A stretch of DNA of 64,000 nucleotides from Nocardioides solisilvae (lineage in GTDB: Bacteria; Actinomycetota; Actinomycetes; Propionibacteriales; Nocardioidaceae). The stretch is from positions 806,001 to 870,000 of the forward strand of contig NZ_QHKX01000002.1 in assembly GCF_003194625.1 (NCBI RefSeq), written 5' to 3'. Both the position numbers and the translations under genes were made by a program. Shown here one piece after another: positions 34,487-44,082 of this stretch; position 1 is the stretch's first letter; each line of letters opens with the position of its first letter. Below the pieces are notes generated by a model. The model ran no database searches and was not told the origin of the DNA. It was given only the letters and a program-made list of their open reading frames with translations.

Positions 34487-37400
34487 TCAGCGCCTGACGC
34501 GCACCGTGAACCGGAAGGTGCGTGCCGGGTTCACGTCGTCGCCGGAGTAGCGGACGACGATCCGGCGCTTGCCCGGCTTCGCGATCACCGGGATCCGGAG
34601 GACGAGGCGTCCCTTACGGTCGAGTCGCGCCTTGACCAGGCCCTTCCTGCCCTTCACTCCCGTGACCCGCGCCCGGAAGTCGCCCGGCTCGTCGGTGCCC
34701 CGCAGGACGACCCGGAGCGCGATCTTCTTCCGCTTGCCGACCTTGACGGTCGACTTCCTCCGCCCGGGCTTCTTCACCTCGACCTTGCCGGGCTCCGGCT
34801 GCGCCGTGGGCGACGGCTGCACGGTCGGCACGGGTCCGGGCGTCGGCCCGGCGCTGGGCTCGGGCTGCGTCGCCCGCACCTGCAGGGCGACCTCCGCCCG
34901 GGTCCCGGTGGTCTCACCCTCCAGGACGACGGTCGCCGTGCCGGCCGACGTGCCTGGCGGGACGACGAACGAGACCGTGGCCCGGCCCGCCTCGTCGGCG
35001 ACGACGGCGGACGGGGAGCTGTCGACCGTCGCCCGACCGACCTCACGTCCCCCGAGCGAGACGACGAGCTCGGCGTCCTGCGCGTCACCCGATCCGGTCA
35101 TCGCCAGGGAGGTGACGTCGAACCGCACGGTCTCCCCCGCGGCGTACGCTGCCGGCGCGTCGGCCGGGAAGGACACCCCGACCGCCCGCTGGGAAGCGTC
35201 GACCGCGAGCGGGCTGCCCACCGGGGCCTCGTCGGCCATGAACTCCACCATCGCGGCCAGGTCGCTCACGCCGGTGTCGGCCCGGTCCGTGCCCAGGGTG
35301 AAGGCCCCGAAGTTGTCGCCGCCCGAGGCCAGGAAGGAGTTGACCGTCACCTCGAGGGACTGCTGCGCGCCCACCGGATCGCCGTCCAGCCACATCCCGG
35401 TGATCCGTCGCCCCGCAGGTGCCGTGGGGTCGTAGGTGTAGGTGAAGCCCGCCGAGGCGCCCAGCCGCAGGAAGGGCCGCGCGGCACCCGCCGGCTGCCA
35501 CTGCTGCTCCAGGGCCTGCCGGACCTGGGCACCGGTCATCGTCATGTTGACCAAGGTGTTGGCGAACGGCTGCACGTCGGCGGCCGCCCGGTAGGTCACC
35601 GAGCCTCCCGGCAGGTCCTTGCGGAGGCCGCCGGGGTTCATGAAGGCGACGTCCGCGCCGCCGACGGCAGCCGGGGTCCGGACCCGCTGCACCTCGGCGA
35701 CCAGGTTGCCGAGGGTGGACTCGCCACCGCGGTTCTCGGCGCCACCCGCCAGTGCGGCCCGTCGGGCGGGACCCGCCAGCTCACCGAGCACCTCGGCACC
35801 CAGCACGTCGGCGTCGACCTTCGCGTCGGCGACCAGGTCCGCCACCTCCTGGACGGGGGCGTACCCGGCGGCTGCGACGAGGTTCTGCTCCACCGCGACC
35901 ACCTGGTCACCCTCGAAGGTGAAGAGGAGCTGGTTGAGGTTGGTGCCGTACTGACCGGCGGAGACCACCGGTCGGGTCGTCACCGGGCGCTCCTCGGCGA
36001 CCCACTCGGGCACCTCGACCGCGTGGTTGTAGGCCAGGTGGGTGTGTCCGGAGACGATGGCGTCCACGTCGGCGGAGACACCGTTGACGATCCGGCCGAA
36101 GTCTGAGTCGGGGTCGGTGGCCGAGGCCAGCGACGTGGTGGTGGCGCCCTCGTGGACCAGCAGCACCACGACGTCCGCGCCGTCGGCCTCGCGCAGCTCG
36201 GCGGCCACCCGGTTGGTCGCCTCGACCACGTCGGTGATCTCCAGGTCCGCGATGCCGGCCGGGGAGACGAGCTCCTCGAGGTGCTCGGTGACGGCACCGA
36301 CGAAGCCGACCTGGACGTCGCCGAAGTCCTGCACGAACTTCTCGGGGACCGCCGGCTCACCGGTGGCCTTCATCCGGATGTTGGCACCCAGGTACTCCCA
36401 CTCCGCCCCGCCGTGGGGGTTGTCGGTGGGGTGGTAGGGCGCCATCACCCGATCGAGCAGGTCGGCGTACCCCGCGTCGAGCTCGTGGTTGCCGACCGCC
36501 GAGACGTCGAGGCCGGCGGCGTTGAGCGCGTCGATGGTCGGCTTGTCCTGGGCGATGAAGGAGTCGAAGGTCGAGGCACCGATCAGGTCGCCGGCGGCCG
36601 CGAACACGGTGTCGCCGTACTCGTCCTCCAGGGCTTCCACCGCCCCGGCGAGCACCGCGGCCCCGGCCTCCGCGCCGTTGGGCTGGAGCCGGCCGTGGAA
36701 GTCGTTGGTGCCGAGCACCTGCACGGTCCGCCGTCCGATCCCCTCGACGCTGCCGAGCCGCAGCAGCTGCGTCTCGCCGGTGGCGTCCTGGACGCCGTCG
36801 TTGTCGGTGACGGCGACGAGCTGGCGGTCGGCCGTGACGGCGAGGCCCTCCAGCTTCTCCTGGGTCCACCCGTGGAGCGCGCGTAGGTGGGGCAGCACGT
36901 CGACCGCGAGGTCCTTGCGCAGCATGACGGGCTCGTCGGTCCCGCCGATCTCCGGGACATCGACGGCGTACACCCGCTTCACCGCGGCCTGCGGGCCCAC
37001 CAGCTTGTCACGCTCGACCACCAGCAGGGTGTCGTCGTCGAGCGCGGTGACCTCCGAGAGGCCCATCCAGTCGCCGGGCGTGTCCGTCCGTCGCAACCGG
37101 TAGCCGAACCAGGTCCAGCTCCCCTCGGCGACGTCGTAGCGACCGATCCGGGCGATGTTGCCCTCCTTCGGCCGCACGGCGCCGGCACCCACCGTGGGGT
37201 CCTCCCACAGCGGGCGTTGGAGCGCGACGTAGACGACCTCGTCTCCCCCGGTCCCGGTGGCGGTGACCCCCTCCAGGCCCCAGTTGCGGACGTGCTCGGT
37301 GACCTCGGCCGGCAGCTCGACGGTCTCGACCACCTCGGCGGCGTCGTCGACGCGCACCAGCTTGTTGCCGGGGCCGTCCGCTCCCTCGACGGCGAGCCAG

Positions 37401-39052
37401 AAGCCGCCCTCGGCGCGGGCGTGGAGACCCTCGATGTCGATCTCGGGCCGGGCACCGCCCGGCTCGGTCACCTCGAGCACCCCGTCGATCACGGCCGGGG
37501 CCTGCGAGGCGTCCATCGAGTAGATCCGACCGGTCGCGAAGGCGGCGTCGGAGGCGCTCCACAGCCGGTCGGCGTGGGTCGGGTCGGCCGAGAGCGCGCC
37601 GAGCGCGCCCCAGCCGATCGGCGGCTCGCCGGGAGCGGCGGGTTTCGAGACGACCGACGGGAAGGCGGGCCGGTCGTCGGCCAGGCCGTAGACCGCGACC
37701 GTCGAACGCACGCCCGCCGCGGCCTCGTCGGTCTCGGAGGAGACCACGAAGAGGCCACGCGACGGGATCGGCAGCAGCCCCTCGGGGCCGTTGGTGGTCG
37801 GCAGGACCTGCACGAGGGCCGGCTCCCGGGGGGCCGTCATGTCGTAGACCGCGACGAAGTTGCTCCGCTCGGACCCGACGAAGGCGTACGGCGTGCCGTC
37901 GACGACCTCGAAGGCGAGGCCCTCGGGCTCGGAGCCCTTGTTGTCGGCCCGGTCGTCGTTGAAGAGGCCGTGCTCGAGGGCGAGGTGCTCGAACGAGCTG
38001 CCCGCGTCCCAGGCCACGTCGCCCGTGGTGACGTCGAAGACGCTCCAGCCGCGGCTGCCGCCCTTCCAGTCGCCCTCGTTGGCGGTGGCGACCAGGCCGT
38101 CGCCCACCCACTGGACGGCGTCCGGCTCCCGGGGGACGTCGAGGTCGGCGGTGAGGTCGAAGATCCCGTCGTTGTCGTCGTCGATCCCGGAGACCTGGGC
38201 GTTGCCCGCGCTGAAGGCGTGGAGGATCTCCTTGGTCTCCAGGTCGACCACGACGAGGCCGTTGTTCTCCTGCAGGGTGAGCACGTACTCGTTGTCGTCG
38301 TTGATGTCGCCGTACTCGGGCTCGGCGTCCTCGGGGGTGTCCATCCCGGCGAGGGCGGAGGCCGGCAGGTCCACCTTGGTCCGGGTCCAGGCGGACGGCG
38401 CGCCGTCCAGCTCCAGGACCTGCACGAAGCCGGCGGGCAGCTGCGGCAGCCCATCGGTGACGGCGTAGTCCTCGTTGCGCTGGTTCTCGATCGCCACGGC
38501 GGCGTGGGTCCCGTCGGGGCTCACCGCGATCGAGTCGGGCTGGCCGCGCAGGTTGAAGCTGCGCACGTGCGCGCGGGTCTCCACGTCGTAGACGTCCAGT
38601 CGGCCGCCGGGCGCGTAGAGGCCCTCGGTGTCGGTGTCGGTGGTGTCGACCGCGACCAGCACGTGGCCGCCGACGACGGCGACGGAGGTCGGCGAGTCGA
38701 TCGCGTCGCCACCCGGGGCGGCCGTCACGTCGATCGAGCCCAGCCCCCGCGGTGCCGACGGGTCGGTGATGTCGACGAACCCGACGCGCTGCCCGAGCGC
38801 GTCGGTGTAGACGACCGTGTTGCCGTCGTCGGTGACGTCGGAGATCTCGGCAACCGTCTCGCCGCTGGGGTCGGCCCCCGCGGGGACGTTCTGGAAGACG
38901 GGGTAGGTGGCCAGGCGGTGGTAGAGCTGACCGGTGGCCGCCGGGTCGACGGCGCCCGCGGGGGCGGAGCCCTGGACGGCGAGCAGCGAGAGCGGCAGGG
39001 CCGCACTCGCCAGCAACGCCACCCCACGACGTACGAACACAGAGGTGGACAT
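34487..39052 (-). CDS. very large secreted esterase-like/phytase-like plus 5'-nucleotidase protein
   Basis: 1521 residues. Signal peptide 1-37. Residues 40-470 are propeller-like repeats of the choice-of-anchor-I/alkaline-phosphatase-like type (VAVSPDGTHAAVAIENQ, GDINDDNEYVLTLQENNGL, DNKGSEPEGLAFEV). Residues 480-770 match the 'esterase-like activity of phytase' domain (FAGLE-like DIEGLHARAEGGFWLAVEG, LDDDTLLVVERDKL). Residues 775-1040 are a metallophosphatase (GTNDFHGRLQ, AAGDLIGAS, VGNHELDAG), and 1050-1260 the 5'-nucleotidase C-terminal domain (FMNPGGLRKDLPGG, GGDNFGAF). A Ser/Pro-rich linker and a basic Ig-like domain (about 1430-1521) end it. No LPxTG or membrane anchor. Probably scavenges phosphate from extracellular nucleotides. 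Confidence 0.9.
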   Translation of the reverse strand: MSTSVFVRRGVALLASAALPLSLLAVQGSAPAGAVDPAATGQLYHRLATYPVFQNVPAGADPSGETVAEISDVTDDGNTVVYTDALGQRVGFVDITDPSAPRGLGSIDVTAAPGGDAIDSPTSVAVVGGHVLVAVDTTDTDTEGLYAPGGRLDVYDVETRAHVRSFNLRGQPDSIAVSPDGTHAAVAIENQRNEDYAVTDGLPQLPAGFVQVLELDGAPSAWTRTKVDLPASALAGMDTPEDAEPEYGDINDDNEYVLTLQENNGLVVVDLETKEILHAFSAGNAQVSGIDDDNDGIFDLTADLDVPREPDAVQWVGDGLVATANEGDWKGGSRGWSVFDVTTGDVAWDAGSSFEHLALEHGLFNDDRADNKGSEPEGLAFEVVDGTPYAFVGSERSNFVAVYDMTAPREPALVQVLPTTNGPEGLLPIPSRGLFVVSSETDEAAAGVRSTVAVYGLADDRPAFPSVVSKPAAPGEPPIGWGALGALSADPTHADRLWSASDAAFATGRIYSMDASQAPAVIDGVLEVTEPGGARPEIDIEGLHARAEGGFWLAVEGADGPGNKLVRVDDAAEVVETVELPAEVTEHVRNWGLEGVTATGTGGDEVVYVALQRPLWEDPTVGAGAVRPKEGNIARIGRYDVAEGSWTWFGYRLRRTDTPGDWMGLSEVTALDDDTLLVVERDKLVGPQAAVKRVYAVDVPEIGGTDEPVMLRKDLAVDVLPHLRALHGWTQEKLEGLAVTADRQLVAVTDNDGVQDATGETQLLRLGSVEGIGRRTVQVLGTNDFHGRLQPNGAEAGAAVLAGAVEALEDEYGDTVFAAAGDLIGASTFDSFIAQDKPTIDALNAAGLDVSAVGNHELDAGYADLLDRVMAPYHPTDNPHGGAEWEYLGANIRMKATGEPAVPEKFVQDFGDVQVGFVGAVTEHLEELVSPAGIADLEITDVVEATNRVAAELREADGADVVVLLVHEGATTTSLASATDPDSDFGRIVNGVSADVDAIVSGHTHLAYNHAVEVPEWVAEERPVTTRPVVSAGQYGTNLNQLLFTFEGDQVVAVEQNLVAAAGYAPVQEVADLVADAKVDADVLGAEVLGELAGPARRAALAGGAENRGGESTLGNLVAEVQRVRTPAAVGGADVAFMNPGGLRKDLPGGSVTYRAAADVQPFANTLVNMTMTGAQVRQALEQQWQPAGAARPFLRLGASAGFTYTYDPTAPAGRRITGMWLDGDPVGAQQSLEVTVNSFLASGGDNFGAFTLGTDRADTGVSDLAAMVEFMADEAPVGSPLAVDASQRAVGVSFPADAPAAYAAGETVRFDVTSLAMTGSGDAQDAELVVSLGGREVGRATVDSSPSAVVADEAGRATVSFVVPPGTSAGTATVVLEGETTGTRAEVALQVRATQPEPSAGPTPGPVPTVQPSPTAQPEPGKVEVKKPGRRKSTVKVGKRKKIALRVVLRGTDEPGDFRARVTGVKGRKGLVKARLDRKGRLVLRIPVIAKPGKRRIVVRYSGDDVNPARTFRFTVRVRR

Positions 39053-39162
39053 GCGGAACCTTTCCGAAGCTGACCCGAGAACCGCTTCGGATGGTCGGGG
39101 GCCCCGGTGGCGGGACGGTCGCGGACCGGGGGCGCCGGCGTGACCCGCAGGTGAACGGTCGG

Positions 39163-39236
39163 TGCCCCCGCTGGGACTCGAACCCAGACTGAGCCGCTTT
39201 TAAGGCGGTTTCCTCTGCCGGTTGGGATACGGGGGC
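39163..39236 (-). tRNA. tRNA with UAA anticodon and short variable loop (Leu-type anticodon, identity uncertain)
   Basis: 74 bases on the minus strand. Acceptor GCCCCCG/CGGGGGC, D-loop with CCGG, T-arm CTGGG-TTCGAGT-CCCAG, discriminator A. The anticodon loop CTTAAAA places TAA at 39202-39200. The anticodon stem is ACCGC/GCGGC, with an A-C mismatch at its base. The variable region is only about five bases, whereas bacterial tRNA-Leu normally has a long variable arm. CCA is not encoded (ACCG follows). Confidence 0.8.
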
Positions 39237-39263
39237 CGGACGGGGTGCAGCCTAGAGGTGCGC

Positions 39264-39824
39264 CTACAGGTAGGTCTGGCGCGCGTACACCGCGTGCGCG
39301 CCGGCCACCCGGTCGAGGAAGAGCAGGCCGTCGCAGTGGTCGATCTCGTGCTGCAGGCAGCGGGCCTCGAAGGCGTCGGTGCGGACCTCGACCTCCTCGC
39401 CGGTGCCCGGCAGCTGGCCGCGCACCAGGACCCGGGAGGCGCGCTTCACGTCGCCGGTCAGGTCCGGGACGCTCATGCAGCCCTCGCGCGCCTTCTCGTT
39501 GCGCGAGGACTCGACCACCTCGGCGTTGCAGAACACGAAGGTGCCGTGGTGGGTGCGCGCCTTGGGGTGCTCGGAGACGTCGACGCAGAAGACCTTGGCG
39601 CCGACCCCGACCTGGGGGGCGGCGAGCCCGACGCAGCCGGGCGAGACCCGCATGGTGGCGACGAGGTCGGCGGCCAGCTGGACCACCTCGGGGGCGGTCG
39701 GGTCGACCCGGCCGCCGTCGGTGGAGAGCACGGGCGCGGGGGCCCGGACGACGTCGAGGACGCGCCCGGTCACCCCCAGCTCGTCCTCCGTCCAGGCGGC
39801 GAGCCGGTCGTGGGTGGCGCTCAC
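39264..39824 (-). CDS. def: peptide deformylase
   Basis: 186 residues. The three metal-site motifs are intact: GLAAPQVGVG, EGCMSVPDL (Cys ligand) and CLQHEIDHCDGLLF (HExxH type). Removes the formyl group from nascent N-terminal methionine. The N-terminal 30 residues are an extension before the usual start of the fold. GTG start overlaps the ACT gene stop (GTGA). Confidence 0.95.
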   Translation of the reverse strand: MSATHDRLAAWTEDELGVTGRVLDVVRAPAPVLSTDGGRVDPTAPEVVQLAADLVATMRVSPGCVGLAAPQVGVGAKVFCVDVSEHPKARTHHGTFVFCNAEVVESSRNEKAREGCMSVPDLTGDVKRASRVLVRGQLPGTGEEVEVRTDAFEARCLQHEIDHCDGLLFLDRVAGAHAVYARQTYL

Positions 39825-40363
39825 AGCTCGTCGGCCTCCGCGGGTCGCAGGGTGGCGCCGACGCCGAGCCGCTCGGCGGTCGCGCGCACCGCCGCCTCGA
39901 GGGCGGCCACGTCGGCGTCGGCGGGCAGGGCCACCTCGGCGACGACGAGGTAGAGGTCACCGGCGAGCCGGGTGGTGAGGTCGGTGATGTTGCCTCCCAC
40001 GCGGGCCACCTCGGCCGCGACGCCGGACAGGATCCCCGGTCGGTCGCCGCCGTGCACCGAGAGCAGCCACTGGCTGCCGGACGCGTGCGCCGGCTCCTCG
40101 TGGGGCACCTCGCGGACGGTGACGGTCAGGCTGCCGTCGGCGGCCAGCGGGGCGAGCGCGGCCTCCACCTCGGCGTCCGTCGCCGTGCCGGCGCAGATCA
40201 GGGTCATCGCGAAGTGGCCGCGCAGCAGGGTCATCGAGGTGTCCTCGATGTTGAGCCCCAGGTCCGCCAGCCGCGCGGTGGTCTCGGCGATGATGCCGGG
40301 GCGGTCGTGGCCCAGCACCGTGATGGCGTGCAGCGTGCCTGCGTCAGTGCCTGCGTCAGTCAT
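39821..40363 (-). CDS. double ACT domain protein (GcvR-like)
   Basis: 180 residues. Two ACT domains: first [30 protein letters not shown], second [31 protein letters not shown]. This is the GcvR-type arrangement, thought to sense amino acids and to act on transcription or enzymes through protein contacts. The ATG at 40363 was preferred to the one at 40372 because GGGGGAG lies ten bases before the former and only one base before the latter. It overlaps the end of the glycosylase gene. Confidence 0.88.
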   Translation of the reverse strand: MTDAGTDAGTLHAITVLGHDRPGIIAETTARLADLGLNIEDTSMTLLRGHFAMTLICAGTATDAEVEAALAPLAADGSLTVTVREVPHEEPAHASGSQWLLSVHGGDRPGILSGVAAEVARVGGNITDLTTRLAGDLYLVVAEVALPADADVAALEAAVRATAERLGVGATLRPAEADEL

Positions 40364-41204
40364 GCCGCCCATTCTCCCCCAGCCCCGGCCCGGGCAGCCC
40401 GGCGAGGTCGCGCGCCCGGCCGAGCACGTCGTCCAGCATCCCCGGCGTGAGGCGTCCGGTGAAGGTGTTGTGCTGCGAGGGGTGGTAGCAGCCGAGCAGC
40501 GTCAGCCCGTCGAGCGACACCTCGACGCCGTGCCCGAACCGCGGCTTCGGCACGGGCACCGGGACGCCGGCCCCACGCAGCGCCCGCAGCGCGCCGTCCC
40601 AGCCGTAGGCGCCCAGCGCGACCACCGCCCGCAGGTGCGGCCGGACCAGGGCCACCTCCCGGTCGATCCACGGGGCGCAGGTGTCGCGCTCCTCGGGGGT
40701 GGGCCTGTTGTCGGGCGGGGCGCACCGCACCGTGGCCACCATCCGGGCACCCAGCAGCCGCTGCCCGTCCCCCGCGTGCTCGGAGGTGGCCTGCGCGGCG
40801 AGCCCGACCCGGTGCAGGCTGGCGAAGAGCCAGTCCCCGCTGCTGTCGCCGGTGAAGACCCGCCCGGTCCGGTTGCCCCCGTTGGCGGCCGGCGCCAGCC
40901 CGACGACCAGGACCCGGGGCTCGAGGTCTCCCCAGCCGGCGATCGGGCGGCCCCAGTAGGGCTGGTCGGCGAACGAGGCGCGCTTGGTCCGCGCGACCTC
41001 CTCGCGCCAGCGCACCAGCCGGGGGCACGCGGAGCAGACGCTGACCCGGGCGTTCAGCACCGGCAGCTCGCGGGTGGCGGCCAGGCGTCGTACGCCGCCG
41101 GCGGTGCGCGCGACCGGGGTGCCGGACGGCGCCGGGTCCTCGGGCCACCCCGTCCCGGGCGGCACCGGGGAGGGAAAGTCCTGCCCGGTCAGCGGGTGCC
41201 TCAC
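40356..41204 (-). CDS. uracil-DNA glycosylase, family 5 (UdgB-like)
   Basis: 282 residues. Motif [20 protein letters not shown] and motif [17 protein letters not shown] define family 5, which lacks the motif A Asp of family 1 and also removes other damaged bases. Four Cys suited to a [4Fe-4S] cluster are visible ([20 protein letters not shown]). GTG at 41204 overlaps the transporter stop (GTGA). Confidence 0.93.
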   Translation of the reverse strand: MRHPLTGQDFPSPVPPGTGWPEDPAPSGTPVARTAGGVRRLAATRELPVLNARVSVCSACPRLVRWREEVARTKRASFADQPYWGRPIAGWGDLEPRVLVVGLAPAANGGNRTGRVFTGDSSGDWLFASLHRVGLAAQATSEHAGDGQRLLGARMVATVRCAPPDNRPTPEERDTCAPWIDREVALVRPHLRAVVALGAYGWDGALRALRGAGVPVPVPKPRFGHGVEVSLDGLTLLGCYHPSQHNTFTGRLTPGMLDDVLGRARDLAGLPGPGLGENGRHD

Positions 41205-42124
41205 CCGGGCACGCGCACGGTCTGCTGGCGCTCCTCCACGCCGCCACCGTACGTCGGGCGACGGCGTCGCCGCGGGAGCCCGAGCGCCGCGGTGGCGACG
41301 CCGAGCAGCAGGGCCAGCCCGCCGAGGGCCTCCCAGCGGTTCGGCACCTCGCCGAGGACGAGCGCGGCGCTCGACATCCCCAACACCGGGACGAGGAGGG
41401 TGAAGGGCACCACGGCCGAAGTCCGGTGCCGGGCCAGCAGCGAGTTCCAGATGCCGTAGCCGACCCAGGAGGCGAGCACGGCCGTGTACGCCGTGGATGC
41501 GACCGCGGCGCCCGACAGGTGGGTCAGCGCGTGCCCGACCGCGGCCGGGCCGTCGAGCAGCAGGCTCAGGCCGATCAGCGGGAGCGGCACCACCGTCGCC
41601 GACCAGACCGTGAGCGCCAGCCCGTTCGCCGACCCCAGCCGCCGGGTCACCACGTTGCCGCAGGCCCACGAGGCCGCCGCGCCGACCGTGACCAGCAGCG
41701 CCAGCAGCGGGGTCGCCGCGCTCCGCCCGAGCGCGACCACGCTGAGGCCCAGGGCGCCGAGGAGCACGCCGGCCACCTGCCCGGCGGTGGGCCGCTCGGC
41801 GAGCCGCACGGCGGCGAAGAGGATGGTGAGCACCACCTGCGCCTGCAGCACCAGCGAGGCGAGGCCGGCCGGCATCCCCATCGCCATCGCGGTGTAGAGC
41901 AGCCCGAACTGGCCCACGCTCATGAAGAGGCCGACGAGGGCGACCTGGCCGAAGGGCAACCGGGGCCGGGCGACGATGAGCACGGCCAGCGCCACCACCG
42001 CGAACCGCAGGGCGGCGAAGAGCAGCGGCGGCACGTCGTCGGAGAGGCCCACGTCGATGACGACGAAGTTCACGCCCCAAATGACGGCGACCAGGGTGGC
42101 GAGGAGGGAGTCCTTGAGGGGCAC
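41201..42124 (-). CDS. EamA/DMT superfamily transporter
   Basis: 307 residues, ten hydrophobic segments in two EamA repeats ([15 protein letters not shown] near the start; [19 protein letters not shown] starts the second). Metabolite or amino-acid export is usual for this family. A basic C-terminal tail follows the last helix. Divergent from a LysR gene, 74 bases apart, which probably regulates it. GTG start. Confidence 0.9.
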   Translation of the reverse strand: MPLKDSLLATLVAVIWGVNFVVIDVGLSDDVPPLLFAALRFAVVALAVLIVARPRLPFGQVALVGLFMSVGQFGLLYTAMAMGMPAGLASLVLQAQVVLTILFAAVRLAERPTAGQVAGVLLGALGLSVVALGRSAATPLLALLVTVGAAASWACGNVVTRRLGSANGLALTVWSATVVPLPLIGLSLLLDGPAAVGHALTHLSGAAVASTAYTAVLASWVGYGIWNSLLARHRTSAVVPFTLLVPVLGMSSAALVLGEVPNRWEALGGLALLLGVATAALGLPRRRRRPTYGGGVEERQQTVRVPG

Positions 42125-42186
42125 GAGGAGGATCGTCGCCCGCGGCGATCGTTCACGTCCAGCGAATAGACATGCGGTCGAATCGG

Positions 42187-42192
42187 TAGCAT
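42187..42192 (+). promoter_or_regulatory. -10 element of the leaderless LysR gene
   Basis: TAGCAT, then CACTAC, then ATG 42199. Upstream, CGAAT occurs twice 21 bases apart (about 42160 and 42179), a possible regulator site. Confidence 0.55.
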
Positions 42193-42198
42193 CACTAC

Positions 42199-43119
42199 AT
42201 GATCGACCTCGTCGCGCTGCAGTCGCTCCTGGCCCTGGACGCCCGCGGGACCGTCGCCGCCGCCGCGGCCTCGCTGGGCTACACCCCGTCGGCGGTCTCC
42301 CAGCAGATCAAGCGGCTCGAGCAGCAGGCTGGCGTGCCGCTCACCGAGCGGGTCGGGCGCCGGGTGGTGCTCACCGAGCAGGCCCGGCTGCTGGTCGCGG
42401 AGGGGCGCGAGGTGCTGGCCCGGGTCGAGCAGCTGGAGTCCGCCCTCCTGGCCCACGGCGACGAGCTGGCCGGCTCCCTGCGGCTCGCCGCCTTCTCCAC
42501 GGGGGTCCGCGGCCTGGTCGCCCCGCTCGCCGGCGAGCTGCGACGGACGGCCCCGGCCCTCGAGCTCACGGTGGCCGAGGAGGACCCGCACCAGGCCGTC
42601 GACCTCGTCGCCTCCGGCCAGGTCGACCTCGCGCTGGTGCACAGCTGGGTGGGCGTCGGGCTGTCGGTGCCGGCGCGGGTGCGGACCGAGCACCTCGGGG
42701 ACGACGAGGCCGACCTCCTCGTCCACCGCGACCACCCGCTCGCCGGCAGGGAGTCGGTCACCCCGGCCGACCTGCTCGACGAGGTCTGGGCCTCCACCCA
42801 GCCCGGCACCATCTGCTACGAGTGGTTCACCGTGATGTTCGCGGCGCTGCGGCTCCCGCGCGTGCGTTTCTGGTCCTTCGAGTTCGAGTCGCAGGTCAGG
42901 CTGGTGCAGGAGGGCCTCGCGGTCGCCCTGGTGCCGCGGCTCGGCCGCAGCCCGCTGCCGGCCGAGGTGGTCGCCGTCCCCGTCCGGGCGCCGGTGCCGA
43001 CCCGGACCGTGCGGCTGCTGTGGCGCGAGACGATGGACGCCAGCCCGACGGTGCGCCACGTCCGGGAGGTGCTGCGCACGGTCGTCGCCCGGGACGCCGC
43101 GCTGGCGCCGCCCGCCTGA
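42199..43119 (+). CDS. LysR family transcriptional regulator
   Basis: 306 residues. Winged HTH at 3-62 (GTVAAAAASLGYTPSAVSQQIKRLEQQAGVPL) and a periplasmic-binding-like effector domain from about 90 on (GSLRLAAFSTGVRGLVAPL). Presumed activator or repressor of the divergent EamA exporter; effector unknown. Confidence 0.93.
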   Translation: MIDLVALQSLLALDARGTVAAAAASLGYTPSAVSQQIKRLEQQAGVPLTERVGRRVVLTEQARLLVAEGREVLARVEQLESALLAHGDELAGSLRLAAFSTGVRGLVAPLAGELRRTAPALELTVAEEDPHQAVDLVASGQVDLALVHSWVGVGLSVPARVRTEHLGDDEADLLVHRDHPLAGRESVTPADLLDEVWASTQPGTICYEWFTVMFAALRLPRVRFWSFEFESQVRLVQEGLAVALVPRLGRSPLPAEVVAVPVRAPVPTRTVRLLWRETMDASPTVRHVREVLRTVVARDAALAPPA

Positions 43120-43132
43120 GGCGGCTCAGGCG
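43113..43132. terminator. bidirectional hairpin spanning two convergent stop codons
   Basis: CGCCTGAG, GCGG loop, CTCAGGCG: perfect 8-base arms. The LysR TGA and the Ppx TGA lie in opposite arms. Confidence 0.55.
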
Positions 43133-44082
43133 CCGCGCGCCGCCACCGACCAGGCAATGCCGTCGAGGATGTCGGACTCCGAGACGGTCCAGGCGTCGAC
43201 CGAGGTGCGACGCAGCACGCGGTCCAGGATCAGGGCCCCGGCGTCGATCACGTCGGCGCGCCCGGGGTGCATGAAGGGCATCGCCAGCCGCTCGGCGACC
43301 GGCGCGGCCAGCAGCCGCTCGGCGAAGGCGTGCGTCTCGGCGACCGTGAGCACCGCCTGGTCGATCGCGTCGCGGTCGTACGCCGGCAGGTCGAGGCAGC
43401 CCGCCGCCACCGTCGTGCAGGTGCCGGCCACCCCCACCACGCTGGCCGCCGAGGAGAGGTCGACGCCGGCGGCCTCCGCGCGGTCCAGCGCCGCGTCGAC
43501 GTCGGCGACGCAGGCGGCGACCTGGTCGGCGGTGGCCGGGTCGCCGTGCAGGTGCCGCTCGTGCATCCGGACCGAGCCGATGTCGAGCGAGACCGCGGCC
43601 GCCGGAGCGTCGACGCCGAGCACGAGCTCGGTGGAGCCGCCGCCGATGTCGACCACCAGCACCGGCGGGGCGGCCGGCTCCCGGAGGTTGCGGACGGCCC
43701 CGTCGAAGGAGAGCGCGGCCTCCTCCTCCCCCGCGATCACCTCGGGCAGCACGCCGAGGCGCTCCCGGACCCCCTGCGCGAAGACGTCGGCGTTGCGCGC
43801 GTCCCGGCTCGCGGAGGTGGCGCAGAACCGGATCCGCTCGGCAGGCACGCCGTGCTCGGCGATCAGCGCGGCGTACTCGTCGATCGCGGCGAAGCAGCGC
43901 GCCAGCGCGGCGGCCGACAGCTCGCCGGTGGTGTCGACGCCCTCGCCGAGCCGGACCATCCGCATCTCGCGGACGGCCACCTCGGGAAGGGTGCCGATCA
44001 GCAGCTTGACGGTGTTGGTGCCGCAGTCGATGGCGGCGACCGGGTTTCGAGACGGGCGCTGAACGCCCTCCTCAACCACCAC
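43126..44082 (-). CDS. ppx: Ppx/GppA family exopolyphosphatase
   Basis: 318 residues, the short actinobacterial form without the C-terminal HD domain. AAIDCGTNTVKLLIG (phosphate loop 1), FCATSASRDARNADVF, GEEEAALSFDG (catalytic Glu) and VVDIGGGSTELVLG (phosphate loop 2). Degrades polyphosphate or (p)ppGpp. GTG start overlaps the DUF501 stop by 11 bases; last gene of the eno operon. Confidence 0.93.
   Translation of the reverse strand: MVVEEGVQRPSRNPVAAIDCGTNTVKLLIGTLPEVAVREMRMVRLGEGVDTTGELSAAALARCFAAIDEYAALIAEHGVPAERIRFCATSASRDARNADVFAQGVRERLGVLPEVIAGEEEAALSFDGAVRNLREPAAPPVLVVDIGGGSTELVLGVDAPAAAVSLDIGSVRMHERHLHGDPATADQVAACVADVDAALDRAEAAGVDLSSAASVVGVAGTCTTVAAGCLDLPAYDRDAIDQAVLTVAETHAFAERLLAAPVAERLAMPFMHPGRADVIDAGALILDRVLRRTSVDAWTVSESDILDGIAWSVAARGA

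Noticed and set aside
39163..39236. Reading this gene as tRNA-Lys(UUU) on the plus strand because TTTTAA appears in the loop
   Set aside because: The T-arm TTCGAGT and the discriminator order are only correct on the minus strand, where the anticodon is UAA.
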